DNA of 64,000 bases from Scopulibacillus_A cellulosilyticus (lineage in GTDB: Bacteria > Bacillota > Bacilli > Bacillales > Sporolactobacillaceae), in contig NZ_JBHTCO010000004.1 of NCBI RefSeq assembly GCF_042665295.1, forward strand, positions 62,001-126,000, given 5' to 3'. Made by a program: the position numbers and the translations under genes. The notes beneath the pieces were generated by a model. It was given only the letters and a program-made list of their open reading frames with translations, ran no database searches and was not told where the DNA came from. Every line of letters starts with the position of its first letter. Within the stretch, counting starts at the first letter, position 1. This document shows positions 1 through 8,167 of the stretch, piece after piece.

Positions 1-431
1 GCATTGTGTTAGTTTTAATTACCATTTTAGCAGGCATACTTCTAAGAAAGCGCCTGAATCCCGCTGACATCATTAACAAGCAAGTGGGCCGGTTTATGGC
101 GACAGGTGCTATTGCAAGTTTAGCGATCATTGCGGTAACCCTGTTATTATTAATTACGATTATTGGTATTCCGATTGGCGCGATTCTCTTGCTCTATACT
201 ATCATTTCATTAATCATTGGTATGGCTGTGTTGAGTAAGGCAGTTGCGGAACGGATTAATGGGATAAATGATAAGCCTGATTGGCTGTTATTTTTAACTG
301 GTGCAATACTGATTGTATCAGTCTTTAACTTCCCGTTAATTGGTTTCGTGATATTTCTTATTGTTACTTGGCTGTCATTAGGCTTTTCAATGAAGTGGAT
401 ATTCGATAAAATAACTACTAGAAAGCGATAA
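1..431 (+). CDS. Integral membrane protein, C-terminal part (5' end outside window)
   Basis: The reading frame is open to the left edge, so the true start lies outside the window. What remains, about 142 residues, is mostly hydrophobic with four likely membrane segments and a short basic C-terminus (KITTRKR). Gly/Ile-rich segments of the IIGIPIGAILLLY type resemble the membrane half of bactofilin-associated or polymer-forming cytoskeletal membrane proteins, but I do not recognise the family firmly. It ends 38 bp before ppaC. The GTG at position 6 is unlikely to be the natural start because no ribosome site can be seen. Confidence 0.6.
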   Translation, partial: IVLVLITILAGILLRKRLNPADIINKQVGRFMATGAIASLAIIAVTLLLLITIIGIPIGAILLLYTIISLIIGMAVLSKAVAERINGINDKPDWLLFLTGAILIVSVFNFPLIGFVIFLIVTWLSLGFSMKWIFDKITTRKR

Positions 432-469
432 CTTTTCTAAAATGGAACTTATTTAAAAGGAGTAGAGCA

Positions 470-1396
470 ATGGAAAAAGTACTTATTTTCGGACACAAAA
501 ATCCCGATACAGACACGATTTGTTCAGCAATTGCCTATGCGGAATTGAAAAACAAGCTAGGTTGGAACGCTGAAGCGGTTCGTTTAGGCGGTATTAACGA
601 AGAAACTCAGTTTGTGTTAAAACATTTTAACGTTGAAGCTCCCCGCCAAGTTGAAACTGTCGCAAATGAAGTGAAAAGTGTTATTTTAGTCGACCACAAC
701 GAAAGACAGCAAAGTGCAAATGATATCGATCAGGTTAAAGTATTAGAAGTCATTGATCATCACCGTATTTCCAATTTCGAAACGAACGATCCTTTATATT
801 ACCGCGCTGAGCCGGTTGGATGTACAGCAACAATTTTAAATAAAATGTACAAAGAAAATGGCGTAACAATCCGCAAAGAAGTAGCTGGATTGTTGTTATC
901 AGCGATTATCTCTGATTCATTGCTGTTCAAATCGCCAACGTGCACGCAAGAAGATATTGATGCTGCGCATGAATTAGCTAAAATTGCTGGCGTCGATCCT
1001 GAAAGCTACGGATTAGAAATGTTAAAAGCCGGAGCTGATTTAAGTGATAAATCAGTTGATCAATTGATTTCTCTTGACGCAAAAGAGTTTCAAATGGGTT
1101 CCCGCAAAGTTGAAATTGCCCAAGTTAATGCGGTTGATACGAATGACGTCATGAGCCGCCAAGCGGAGTTGGAAACAACAATCGCAAACGTTATCGATGA
1201 GAAAAAATTAGATTTGTTTTTATTAGTGGTAACAGATATATTAAACAATGATTCCACGGCTATCGCACTTGGCAATGAAGCATCTGCAGTGGAAAAAGCT
1301 TTTAATGTTACTTTAGCCAATAATACTGCTGTTCTAAAAGATGTTGTTTCACGTAAAAAACAAATTGTTCCTAATTTAACACAAGTTTTAGCTTAA
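470..1396 (+). CDS. ppaC: Manganese-dependent inorganic pyrophosphatase (family II)
   Basis: Hydrolyses cytosolic pyrophosphate to two phosphates and so pulls biosynthetic reactions forward. The 308 residues match the usual length of family II enzymes. The N-terminal DHH domain has GHKNPDTDT (8-16) with the Mn ligands H9, D13 and D15, then D75 in LVDHNE, the DHH motif at 96-98 and D149 in ISDS. The C-terminal DHHA2 domain carries the substrate-binding SRKK near residue 294. An AAGGAG site lies just before the ATG and a hairpin terminator follows the stop. It looks like a single-gene unit. Confidence 0.97.
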   Translation: MEKVLIFGHKNPDTDTICSAIAYAELKNKLGWNAEAVRLGGINEETQFVLKHFNVEAPRQVETVANEVKSVILVDHNERQQSANDIDQVKVLEVIDHHRISNFETNDPLYYRAEPVGCTATILNKMYKENGVTIRKEVAGLLLSAIISDSLLFKSPTCTQEDIDAAHELAKIAGVDPESYGLEMLKAGADLSDKSVDQLISLDAKEFQMGSRKVEIAQVNAVDTNDVMSRQAELETTIANVIDEKKLDLFLLVVTDILNNDSTAIALGNEASAVEKAFNVTLANNTAVLKDVVSRKKQIVPNLTQVLA

Positions 1397-1410
1397 TCGG
1401 GGAACTCTTG

Positions 1411-1450
1411 GCACCTGAATACTTAAAGTTCAGGTGTCTTTAAATATTTT
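1411..1450 (+). terminator. Terminator after ppaC
   Basis: CACCTGAA (1412-1419) pairs with TTCAGGTG (1429-1436), followed by the T-rich TCTTTAAATATTTT. It ends the pyrophosphatase transcript. Confidence 0.7.
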
Positions 1451-1468
1451 AAGTGACAATCCGTTTAT

Positions 1469-1786
1469 TTAATCATTCATTAAGTCCCATTGATGCTTTA
1501 ATTTTTTCCAATCTTCGTTTGCTTTTTTACTATTGGAAACCGCCAAACTCATCTCAAGATTTTCCGTCAGCCTTTCTAACTTTTTTCTGTCTTTATGACT
1601 GTAGTTTGAACGGACATACATCCAGTTATCTAAAAACTTTCTTGTTTCTTCTTCCGCTTTACTCCAGGACTTATTAGTGATTGCCGTTCCAGCTTCCTTA
1701 ACATTTTTATTTAATTCATAGACAGTCGGTTGGCCGCAGCCTGTTAAAAATATACATAACAAAAATCCAAGCCAAAAGTTTTTCAT
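1469..1786 (-). CDS. Small secreted lipoprotein
   Basis: A 105-residue predicted lipoprotein. The signal sequence MKNFWLGFLLCIFLTGC has an LTGC lipobox, so the mature protein would be anchored on the outer face of the membrane through Cys17. The mature part is charged, Lys/Glu-rich and helical, with WSKAEE and a C-terminal WKKLKHQWDLM. This pattern resembles the DUF4363 type of small helical exported protein, but that is a guess. The ATG at 1786 is preferred over the upstream one at 1801 because the GGGGTG ribosome site lies between them. Function unknown. Confidence 0.7.
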   Translation of the reverse strand: MKNFWLGFLLCIFLTGCGQPTVYELNKNVKEAGTAITNKSWSKAEEETRKFLDNWMYVRSNYSHKDRKKLERLTENLEMSLAVSNSKKANEDWKKLKHQWDLMND

Positions 1787-1859
1787 TGTTAAACACCCCA
1801 TTAAGTCTAGGATATCCAGTTAAAAACATTTAGATAAAAATAAAATTGGAAATAAATGA

Positions 1860-1886
1860 AGCTCTGCCAGTAAGAAAAGCAGAGCT
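1860..1886 (-). terminator. Hairpin terminator after the 1924-2151 gene
   Basis: AGCTCTGC (1860-1867) and GCAGAGCT (1879-1886) form a perfect 8-bp stem. T-rich sequence follows on the minus strand, and weaker T tracts follow on the plus strand. Confidence 0.6.
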
Positions 1887-1923
1887 TGAAAATGTTTACT
1901 TTTTTGTTTACGTTCGAAAATGG

Positions 1924-2151
1924 TTAAAAGAAGAACCATCGAACAATTATAGCGACAATTCCAATGGCAATTGCCCACCATCCAAGAGCAACAGACTTAC
2001 CGAACAATGCAATAATACCTAAAATTATTGCAGCTATTCCGAGCCAAATAGGGGCGACGAAAAAAGCAATAATTCCTACAATAATTCCTATCCAGCCTAC
2101 CCATAGCGACCATGTGTAATGATTATGTTTATGTTCAATAGCTTCAGCCAT
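1924..2151 (-). CDS. Small two- or three-helix membrane protein
   Basis: A 75-residue protein with a short hydrophilic, His-containing N-terminus (MAEAIEHKHNHY) followed by Gly/Ile/Ala-rich hydrophobic segments (GIIVGIIAFF, AAIILGIIALF, AIAIGIVAIIV). The ribosome site AAGGAGGTGAAGG is very strong and ideally spaced. Such DUF4190-like mini membrane proteins are common in Bacillus; I can give no function. It has its own terminator at 1860-1886 and lies next to the cadA promoter region, but on the other strand. Confidence 0.75.
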   Translation of the reverse strand: MAEAIEHKHNHYTWSLWVGWIGIIVGIIAFFVAPIWLGIAAIILGIIALFGKSVALGWWAIAIGIVAIIVRWFFF

Positions 2152-2287
2152 TTTCCTTCACCTCCTTCTCCTTATCATTCGCATTTAAACATTAACGTAT
2201 TCCAGTTAGAAGCCGTTTGGTCTTAACATTAGAAAATTACAGTACTGGAGCAGTAAAAAGTTTAATTTTTAATAATGTGTTAATGGA

Positions 2288-2353
2288 TTGACAAATGAAA
2301 GAAAGGGATCATATAATGAAGTCAAACAATATATGTTTAATTGTTCATATATT
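2288..2353 (+). promoter_or_regulatory. cadA promoter with candidate metalloregulator operator
   Basis: TTGACA (2288-2293), an 18-bp spacer and TATAAT (2312-2317) form a full sigma-A promoter. Just downstream, around +4 to +30, lies an inverted repeat AATATATG (2328-2335) / CATATATT (2346-2353). An operator overlapping the transcription start fits repression by the ArsR/CzrA-type protein encoded at 5920-6228. The leader from here to cadA is about 285 nt and includes the dispersed hairpin repeat. Confidence 0.6.
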
Positions 2354-2364
2354 AAAATTTATAA

Positions 2365-2480
2365 AAGCTTTATTGACAACTTCTCGTTGCAAAGCACAAA
2401 AATTACCTCTACATAAAGCAGCTTTATTAACCATCAGCGGGGATGAACAAAACCCCCACTGACATAGAAGTTTGACTTTA
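2365..2480 (+). repeat. Dispersed hairpin repeat, copy A
   Basis: The core stem is TCAGCGGGG (2434-2442) / CCCCACTGA (2454-2462) with one mismatch. Around it are stretches shared with copy B when B is read on the minus strand: CGTTGCAAA and GCACA-type words upstream, AACCATCAG at the stem start, AAAACCCCCACTGA, and then GAAGTTTGACTTTAT against GAAGTTTCACTTTAT. It lies in the predicted 5' leader of cadA. Confidence 0.65.
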
Positions 2481-2610
2481 TTAACTAAATAAAATTTGAT
2501 TGATGATATTAATTTTTAATTGTTAAAAGCAGAACTTAATCGGATGAAGCTCCTTACTGTGGATGATCTTTCCACGGCTTATACAAAGGGAGAGAAGGAG
2601 ATGAGAACAA

Positions 2611-4749
2611 ATGGGCGAGCCGCAGCAAAAAGTGAAAAGAGAATTTTTGTTAGAAGGATTAGATTGTGCCAATTGCGCCATGAAGATTGAGAGCGGCGTA
2701 AAAGGAATACCCGGTGTTTCTGCCTGTTCCGTTAATTTTGTAACTAAGACACTGACATTAGAAACTGATCAAGGACAAGAACCTGCCATTGTATCAGAAG
2801 CAACAAAAATCATTAAACGGCTGGAACCGGAGGTGGAAGTTGTTTCGGAATCGGGCAACCATGAGCATAACCACGGTCACAGTCATGATCATGGCAATAA
2901 ACAAACAAAAAAGATGGCGGCTCGTTTGGGAATTGGCGCCGTTCTCACCGCAATTGGCATGTTTGCGCCTGTTTCGAATACAGCAGAGCTGGGATTATTT
3001 ATTATTGCATATATTATTGTGGGCGTCGACATTGTAGCAGGAGCTGTAAAAAACATTTTAAGAGGGCAAGTATTTGATGAAAATTTTCTTATGGCTCTTG
3101 CAACAATTGGGGCATTTGCTGTTCGGCAGTTCCCTGAAGCTGTAGCGGTTATGCTGTTCTATCAGGTGGGAGAAATGTTTCAAAGCATGGCAGTTAATCG
3201 TTCTCGTCAGTCCATTGGTGCATTAATGGATATTCGCCCGGACTATGCAAATGTAAAAGCCGGAAACAATATACAGCGAATGTCACCGGAACAAGTAAAA
3301 ATTGGTGATATTATCGTGATAAAACCTGGTGAAAAAGTACCGTTAGATGGAAAAGTCCTGGATGGCAGTTCCATGGTTGACACATCTGCCTTAACAGGAG
3401 AGTCAGTACCGCGTGAAGTAGAAACAGGAAGTGATGTTCTTAGCGGCTTTATTAATAAGAACGGCATGCTAACTGTAAAAGTTACTAAAGAATTTGGAGA
3501 ATCAACAGTAACAAAAATTTTAGAGCTGGTTCAGAATGCAAGCAGCCGAAAAGCGCCTACAGAAAATTTTATTACCAAGTTTGCCCGTTACTATACACCG
3601 GTCGTCGTCATTGTTGCAGCTGCGTTAGCTTTTATACCGCCTCTATTTATTGACGGTGCGGCATTTTCTGATTGGATTTACCGAGCATTAGTATTCTTAG
3701 TTATATCTTGTCCATGTGCCCTTGTCATTTCCATTCCCCTTGGATTTTTTGGCGGGATTGGCGCAGCTTCAAAAAATGGTATTCTCATTAAAGGAAGTAA
3801 TTATTTAGAAGCTTTAAATGCCGTTAAATATGCAGTGTTTGATAAAACAGGCACCCTGACAAAAGGTGTCTTTGAAGTCACAAATATTCAGCCAACAGAA
3901 ACGATATCAAAAAAACAATTGCTGGAATACGCCGCAATTGCTGAGGTTCATTCCAACCATCCGATTGCTCAGTCCATTCGAACAGCGTACGGAAAAGAAA
4001 TAAAGGACAGAGATATACAACTTTATAACGAAATCTCCGGTCATGGTACTCAGGTCAATTTTGATGGTAAAGGGATTTTAGCCGGGAACGCCAAGTTTAT
4101 GAACAAAGAACAAATTGTATTTCAGGAGCCAAATGAAATCGGGACAATTGTTCATGTAGCTGTTAATAAGAAATATGCCGGTTACATCGTGATTTCTGAC
4201 CAAGTCAAAGAAGACTCTGCTAAAGCAATCCGTACTTTAAAAGAACTGGGTATCAAAAAAACAGTTATGCTGACCGGTGATGCCAAAGCGGTTGGAGATA
4301 CAGTCGGTCAAGAGTTAGCACTGGATGAAGTACATGCTGAATTATTACCGCAAAATAAGGTAGAAGAAATAGAAAAATTGGAAACACATAAAGCGCCGAA
4401 GGAAAAAATTGCTTTCGTTGGCGATGGTATTAATGATACGCCTGTTCTCGCTCGGGCAGATGTGGGAATAGCAATGGGAGGTTTAGGCTCTGATGCAGCC
4501 ATTGAGGCAGCAGACGTTGTCATTATGACTGATGAACCGTATAAAATCTCTTCAGCTATTCGTATTGCAAAACGCACCCGCGGTATTGTTTGGGAAAATA
4601 TCATATTTGCTTTAGGGGTCAAAGCAATCTTCCTTATATTAGGGGCATTTGGCATTGCAACTATGTGGGAAGCGGTTTTCTCGGATGTAGGAGTGACACT
4701 GCTTGCCGTATTAAACGCTATGAGGGTATTAAATGTTAAAAATATATAA
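2611..4749 (+). CDS. cadA: Zinc/cadmium/lead-exporting P1B-type ATPase
   Basis: A 712-residue membrane ATPase that pumps Zn(II), Cd(II) or Pb(II) out of the cell. An N-terminal heavy-metal domain has CANC (C19, C22), followed by a His-rich linker at 84-94. The membrane part has the CPC metal site (C367-P368-C369). The catalytic part has the phosphorylated Asp in DKTGT (D411), the SNHP nucleotide-domain motif and GDGIND. The DVGVTLLAVLNAMR ending is typical of the Zn/Cd/Pb group, not copper pumps. AAGGAG sits 10 nt before the ATG. The upstream promoter-operator and the nearby czrA and czcD indicate a metal-induced efflux locus. Confidence 0.95.
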   Translation: MGEPQQKVKREFLLEGLDCANCAMKIESGVKGIPGVSACSVNFVTKTLTLETDQGQEPAIVSEATKIIKRLEPEVEVVSESGNHEHNHGHSHDHGNKQTKKMAARLGIGAVLTAIGMFAPVSNTAELGLFIIAYIIVGVDIVAGAVKNILRGQVFDENFLMALATIGAFAVRQFPEAVAVMLFYQVGEMFQSMAVNRSRQSIGALMDIRPDYANVKAGNNIQRMSPEQVKIGDIIVIKPGEKVPLDGKVLDGSSMVDTSALTGESVPREVETGSDVLSGFINKNGMLTVKVTKEFGESTVTKILELVQNASSRKAPTENFITKFARYYTPVVVIVAAALAFIPPLFIDGAAFSDWIYRALVFLVISCPCALVISIPLGFFGGIGAASKNGILIKGSNYLEALNAVKYAVFDKTGTLTKGVFEVTNIQPTETISKKQLLEYAAIAEVHSNHPIAQSIRTAYGKEIKDRDIQLYNEISGHGTQVNFDGKGILAGNAKFMNKEQIVFQEPNEIGTIVHVAVNKKYAGYIVISDQVKEDSAKAIRTLKELGIKKTVMLTGDAKAVGDTVGQELALDEVHAELLPQNKVEEIEKLETHKAPKEKIAFVGDGINDTPVLARADVGIAMGGLGSDAAIEAADVVIMTDEPYKISSAIRIAKRTRGIVWENIIFALGVKAIFLILGAFGIATMWEAVFSDVGVTLLAVLNAMRVLNVKNI

Positions 4750-4757
4750 CTTCAAAG

Positions 4758-4787
4758 AAGCCAATCATGTCGACATGATTGGCTTTT
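4758..4787 (+). terminator. Terminator after cadA
   Basis: A perfect palindrome, AAGCCAATCATGTC (4758-4771) followed at once by its reverse complement (4772-4785) and a T run. It can serve both cadA and the convergent czcD. Confidence 0.85.
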
Positions 4788-4839
4788 CACTAATCGTTTT
4801 CAAAAAGTCCGCTTTTTACAAAAATTACATAGTAAGCTT

Positions 4840-5811
4840 TTAAGTGCTTTTTAACTTTAAGTCGGGATTTTTAACGTTCTTTTTGGCATCAGGCGGATCA
4901 TCACATAGAATAAGGTCTTTATGAGGATGGTTTGTATCTTCAATTTGAATAGTCGTATGATCGATATTTTGATCTTTAAGTTTATCTTCCGCTTCTCTTA
5001 TAATTTTTTGACTTTCCGAAACGGTCAAATTACCATCCAGGACAATATGGCATGATAGCGCGTTTTTTCCGCTTGTAATGCTCCAGACATGAAGATCATG
5101 TACATTTTTTATTTCCGAAACGGACCGGATAGCCGCTATGACTTGATTTAAATCAACATTTTCAGGTGTTCCTTCCATAAGAATACCGATCGTTTGTCTT
5201 ACAATACGCCAAGCACTGAAAGCAATTAATACAGCGATTCCAACACTTAGAAGAGGATCTATGTCATACCAGCCTGTAAAATAAAGAATAATGCCGCCGA
5301 CAATGACACCTGCTGAGGCTGCAGCGTCCCCAAGTATATGAAGAACAGCGCTTTTGACATTCAGATTTTCTTCTTTTCTCATGCCAAGCCCTAAGTACAA
5401 ATTAATAATTAATCCGACACCGGCGCCAACAAACATCCAAGTTGAATGAATTGGATGGGGTGTTTGAAAACGTCTATATGCTTCCCAAAGAATAACTACT
5501 GTAATCACGATAAGTGCGATCCCGTTAATAAAAGCAGCAAGGATGCCGGCACGATGGTAACCAAAAGTACGAGTCTTATCAGCAGGTTTTTCCGCCTGTT
5601 TTAAAGCAAACCAGGACAAGCCTATGGCTCCTAAATCTGTAACAACATGGCCGGCATCGGATAACAGGGCTAAACTATGGGAAATGACCCCTCCAATGAC
5701 TTCAGCGAGTAAAATGAGGATCGTTAGCCAAAAAGCCTTTTGCATCTTGCCTGCCGGTGCATGGGAATGGAAAACACCATTATGATCGTGGGCATGGTCT
5801 TGAGCGCTCAT
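4840..5811 (-). CDS. czcD: Cation diffusion facilitator (zinc/cadmium:proton antiporter)
   Basis: A 323-residue CDF exporter that moves Zn(II) and similar ions out in exchange for H+ or K+. The N-terminus is His-rich (DHAHDHNGVFHSHAP). Six membrane segments follow, with metal-site residues in TM2 (SLALLSDAGHVVTD) and TM5 (VLHILGDAAAS), then a cytosolic ferredoxin-like domain (VHDLHVWSI) typical of CzcD. The ATG at 5811 follows GGAGGG by eight bases; the ATG 18 bp upstream overlaps that site and is rejected. It lies 108 bp downstream of czrA on the same strand and is probably co-transcribed with it. Confidence 0.93.
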   Translation of the reverse strand: MSAQDHAHDHNGVFHSHAPAGKMQKAFWLTILILLAEVIGGVISHSLALLSDAGHVVTDLGAIGLSWFALKQAEKPADKTRTFGYHRAGILAAFINGIALIVITVVILWEAYRRFQTPHPIHSTWMFVGAGVGLIINLYLGLGMRKEENLNVKSAVLHILGDAAASAGVIVGGIILYFTGWYDIDPLLSVGIAVLIAFSAWRIVRQTIGILMEGTPENVDLNQVIAAIRSVSEIKNVHDLHVWSITSGKNALSCHIVLDGNLTVSESQKIIREAEDKLKDQNIDHTTIQIEDTNHPHKDLILCDDPPDAKKNVKNPDLKLKST

Positions 5812-5919
5812 TATCTTTACCCTCCTCACTTAAGCTTAGTTTCTCATGGGGTAAAGAAATGATTCGTTTGTTTAACAAAAATAGATATCCTGATAAAAAG
5901 GACAATAAACAAGGTCTTT

Positions 5920-6228
5920 TCAATTATGTTGAGCATGCTTTAAAGTTTGTTCCAACAAGTTCAGGACATGGTCATCATCAGGGGAGTAGTAAATGGTGGT
6001 GCCGTCACGCCTCGATTTTATCAGACGCAGCTGCTTTAAAAAACGCAGCTGATGAGAAACAGTTGATTGCAGCATATCAAGCGTTTTAGAAATTTCATTG
6101 ACAGAACACTCTTTTTGATAGAGCAAATGCAAGATTTTTATTCGTGTCGGTTCAGACAACGCTTTAAAAATTTGAGCAGCTGTTTGAAGGGTTTCTTCAT
6201 GAAGCGATTCCATATGTTGTTTTTCCAT
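5920..6228 (-). CDS. czrA: ArsR/SmtB-family zinc-sensing repressor, CzrA type
   Basis: A 102-residue winged-helix repressor (FKALSEPTRIKILHLL, then QSTVSHQLRFLK as recognition helix). The last helix reads DDDHVLNLLEQTLKHAQH and supplies the Asp/His and His/His ligands of the alpha-5 Zn/Co site found in CzrA and SmtB. The CxC of alpha-3 Cd/Pb/As sensors is absent. ATG 6228 follows AGGTGAA by five bases; the GTG nine bases upstream falls inside that ribosome site. First gene of a czrA-czcD unit, probably repressing itself, czcD and cadA until zinc rises. Confidence 0.92.
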   Translation of the reverse strand: MEKQHMESLHEETLQTAAQIFKALSEPTRIKILHLLYQKECSVNEISKTLDMLQSTVSHQLRFLKQLRLIKSRRDGTTIYYSPDDDHVLNLLEQTLKHAQHN

Positions 6229-6249
6229 AATGTTCACCTGACTTCACAT

Positions 6250-6266
6250 ATGATATAAAATATCAT
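6250..6266 (-). promoter_or_regulatory. Operator-like palindrome upstream of czrA
   Basis: ATGATAT (6250-6256) and ATATCAT (6260-6266) are perfect inverted repeats around AAA. They lie about 20 bp before the czrA start and just downstream of a TATGAT that could be the -10 box. The AT-rich TGA/TCA halves resemble ArsR/SmtB operators, so autoregulation is likely. Confidence 0.6.
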
Positions 6267-6340
6267 TACATTTTAATCATACCATCATTCCATTTATGAT
6301 AAAAAGATTAAACTTAGTTTAGGAGTTGAATTCTTACTGA

Positions 6341-7645
6341 TTATAAGATAGCCTTCACCTTTTTAAGCCGGTGTGAAAAGCGGAAAAGTTCCATGACCAG
6401 GATGTTTAGACTCAGCCATACTCCGCCAAAGGCATAACCCGCAACAACATCACTTGGGTATTGTATTTTAAAGTATATTCGGCTTAATCCAATTAAAAGC
6501 AATATGATAAGAAAGGCAATAAATGCAAATGTATGAAGCCATGCGCTTTTGGCATGCCTGACCAACAAAAAGGCAGAAAAACCGTACAATATAAAGGCTG
6601 TTAACATCTGTTCACTGGGAAACGGATAAAGAATACTTTTGGTTAAAGCGCGGTGAACAGGGTGCAAATAATGAAACAAACGCCTTATACATTCCTCATA
6701 AATTTCTCCGCCAATAACTACGATAATTAAAAAGCTTACTTCGATGAACCGTTCTCTCCCTTTTATTAAAATCCAAAGAAAAGTTAAAACAATAAGTACA
6801 GTAAGCACCTTTACAGAAGTTAATAAAATGAATTGATTCATGACGTGTTTAAAGCGTTCACCAAATATTAAAGAAATCAGTGTCATAACGATTGTATCAA
6901 ATTGTTTAAATTCATTATTTAAGTAGTTTTCAGTCAAACTGCCAATAAGAAAGATAAAACCTATAAATAAAATCATTGCACCAATAATCAGAAGCCTTAG
7001 CCGGCGCAAAGAGTGAAATCGCTTTACACCCCTTCCCAAGAAAGAGATGATATATTCTTTGATCTGCAGTTTATAATATCTAAACAAATAGAATAAGGCC
7101 AAAATAATGATGACAATAATGCTTCCAATTAAAAAATATTTTTTTATTGAACTGTGGAACTGTTCCCATTGCGGTCCAAATAATTTACCTAAAGAAATAA
7201 AAGTGCCCGTCCATAAAAAGGCGCCAATATAAGCATATAACGCATATTTTCGAAAAGAAATATGAGTAATGCCTGAAAAATATCCTGTAAAATGGCGAAC
7301 CCCTGGGATAAAGCAGACAATGACTAATAACTTGTTCCCAAAATTATTAAACCAGCGAGACATTTTTTCTAATCTATCAGGCCCCATATGTATCCGATGT
7401 CCATGTTTATAAAATAAAGGGGCTAATTTATAGCCTATCCAATAAGAGATAGTCATGCCGATGCAACTGCCTAAAGCTGCGACGCCAATGCAAAGTATCC
7501 AATTTAATTTCCCTTGAAATGCAAGAACGCCTGCGTAACCCATGATGAAGTCTCCAGGCAGCGGCAGGGCAAGGAGTTCTAACATAAGAGATATAAATAA
7601 TACGATATATCCATAATGCTCAACCCAGGTTGTAATAAATTGCAT
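6341..7645 (-). CDS. DedA (VTT) membrane protein fused to a PAP2-like domain lacking catalytic histidines
   Basis: 434 residues. Residues 1-200 form a DedA/VTT domain (LMLELLALPLPGD, FIPGVRHFTGYFSG), a family linked to lipid scrambling and membrane homeostasis. Residues 220-430 have the fold and spacing of a PAP2 lipid phosphatase. At the place of PSGH it reads PSEQ (Q346), and the last motif reads SRIYFKIQYPSD with Gln395 where the catalytic His of SR-x5-H-x3-D belongs; the first K-x6-RP motif is not clear either. The second half is thus probably not an active phosphatase. ATG 7645 follows GGAGGAG; the longer frame upstream overlaps this site. Divergent paralogue at 8168. Confidence 0.85.
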   Translation of the reverse strand: MQFITTWVEHYGYIVLFISLMLELLALPLPGDFIMGYAGVLAFQGKLNWILCIGVAALGSCIGMTISYWIGYKLAPLFYKHGHRIHMGPDRLEKMSRWFNNFGNKLLVIVCFIPGVRHFTGYFSGITHISFRKYALYAYIGAFLWTGTFISLGKLFGPQWEQFHSSIKKYFLIGSIIVIIILALFYLFRYYKLQIKEYIISFLGRGVKRFHSLRRLRLLIIGAMILFIGFIFLIGSLTENYLNNEFKQFDTIVMTLISLIFGERFKHVMNQFILLTSVKVLTVLIVLTFLWILIKGRERFIEVSFLIIVVIGGEIYEECIRRLFHYLHPVHRALTKSILYPFPSEQMLTAFILYGFSAFLLVRHAKSAWLHTFAFIAFLIILLLIGLSRIYFKIQYPSDVVAGYAFGGVWLSLNILVMELFRFSHRLKKVKAIL

Positions 7646-7774
7646 ATTTCTCCTCCATGTCATCATTCTTATTTACGCATATCCATGATTAAAAGCCTGA
7701 AATTATGAAAAAAAGATAGCCTTTATTCTTGCCATGTATAGGCTTTAATAAAACAAATGGCGAATACATAGTTA

Positions 7775-7895
7775 TAAAGTGAAACTTCCATCAGTGGGGT
7801 TTTGTTTTTATCCCCTACTGATGGTTAGTTGAACTTATCGGGGTGTTAGCGAAGCAACTACATGAATTGCCTCTGTGCAATTTGCGACGAGCTTT
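7775..7895 (-). repeat. Dispersed hairpin repeat, copy B
   Basis: CTTCCATCAGTGGGG (7785-7799) faces CCCCTACTGATGG (7812-7824), a long stem with one mismatch. Beyond it lie GCGAAGCAACTACATG and TGTGCAATTTGCGACGAG, whose reverse complements match words of copy A. It sits in the 520-bp space between two divergent DedA genes. Confidence 0.65.
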
Positions 7896-7933
7896 GCTTT
7901 AACTTCTTTGTTATATCATCGCGCAGGAGCACC

Positions 7934-7995
7934 TCCGTTAACTCCCGCCTAAACTTTAATGATTCATTTAAGTTTTAAGGCGGGAGTTTTACGGA
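7934..7995. repeat. Strong inverted repeat
   Basis: AACTCCCGCC (7940-7949) pairs with GGCGGGAGTT (7979-7988), extended outside by TCCGT (7934-7938) / ACGGA (7991-7995) and inside by AAACTT/AAGTTT. It directly follows repeat copy B and may be part of the same element. No T tract makes a clear terminator. Confidence 0.55.
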
Positions 7996-8167
7996 CGTTT
8001 GCACCGGGATAAATCATTACCACTCTGAAACTAATTTTAAAAAAATGAACTTTTGCTTTGAGCTGTCGGTCATTTAATATGTAACACTTTTTATTCAAAG
8101 AAGAGAAATTGTTGAACCCTAATAATAAAAAGTTCTGGACAATACAACAAAGAAGGAGGGACAACCT

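Noticed and set aside
2154..2610. Riboswitch in the long cadA leader
   Set aside because: The structure present is the dispersed hairpin repeat; no known riboswitch core motif was recognised.
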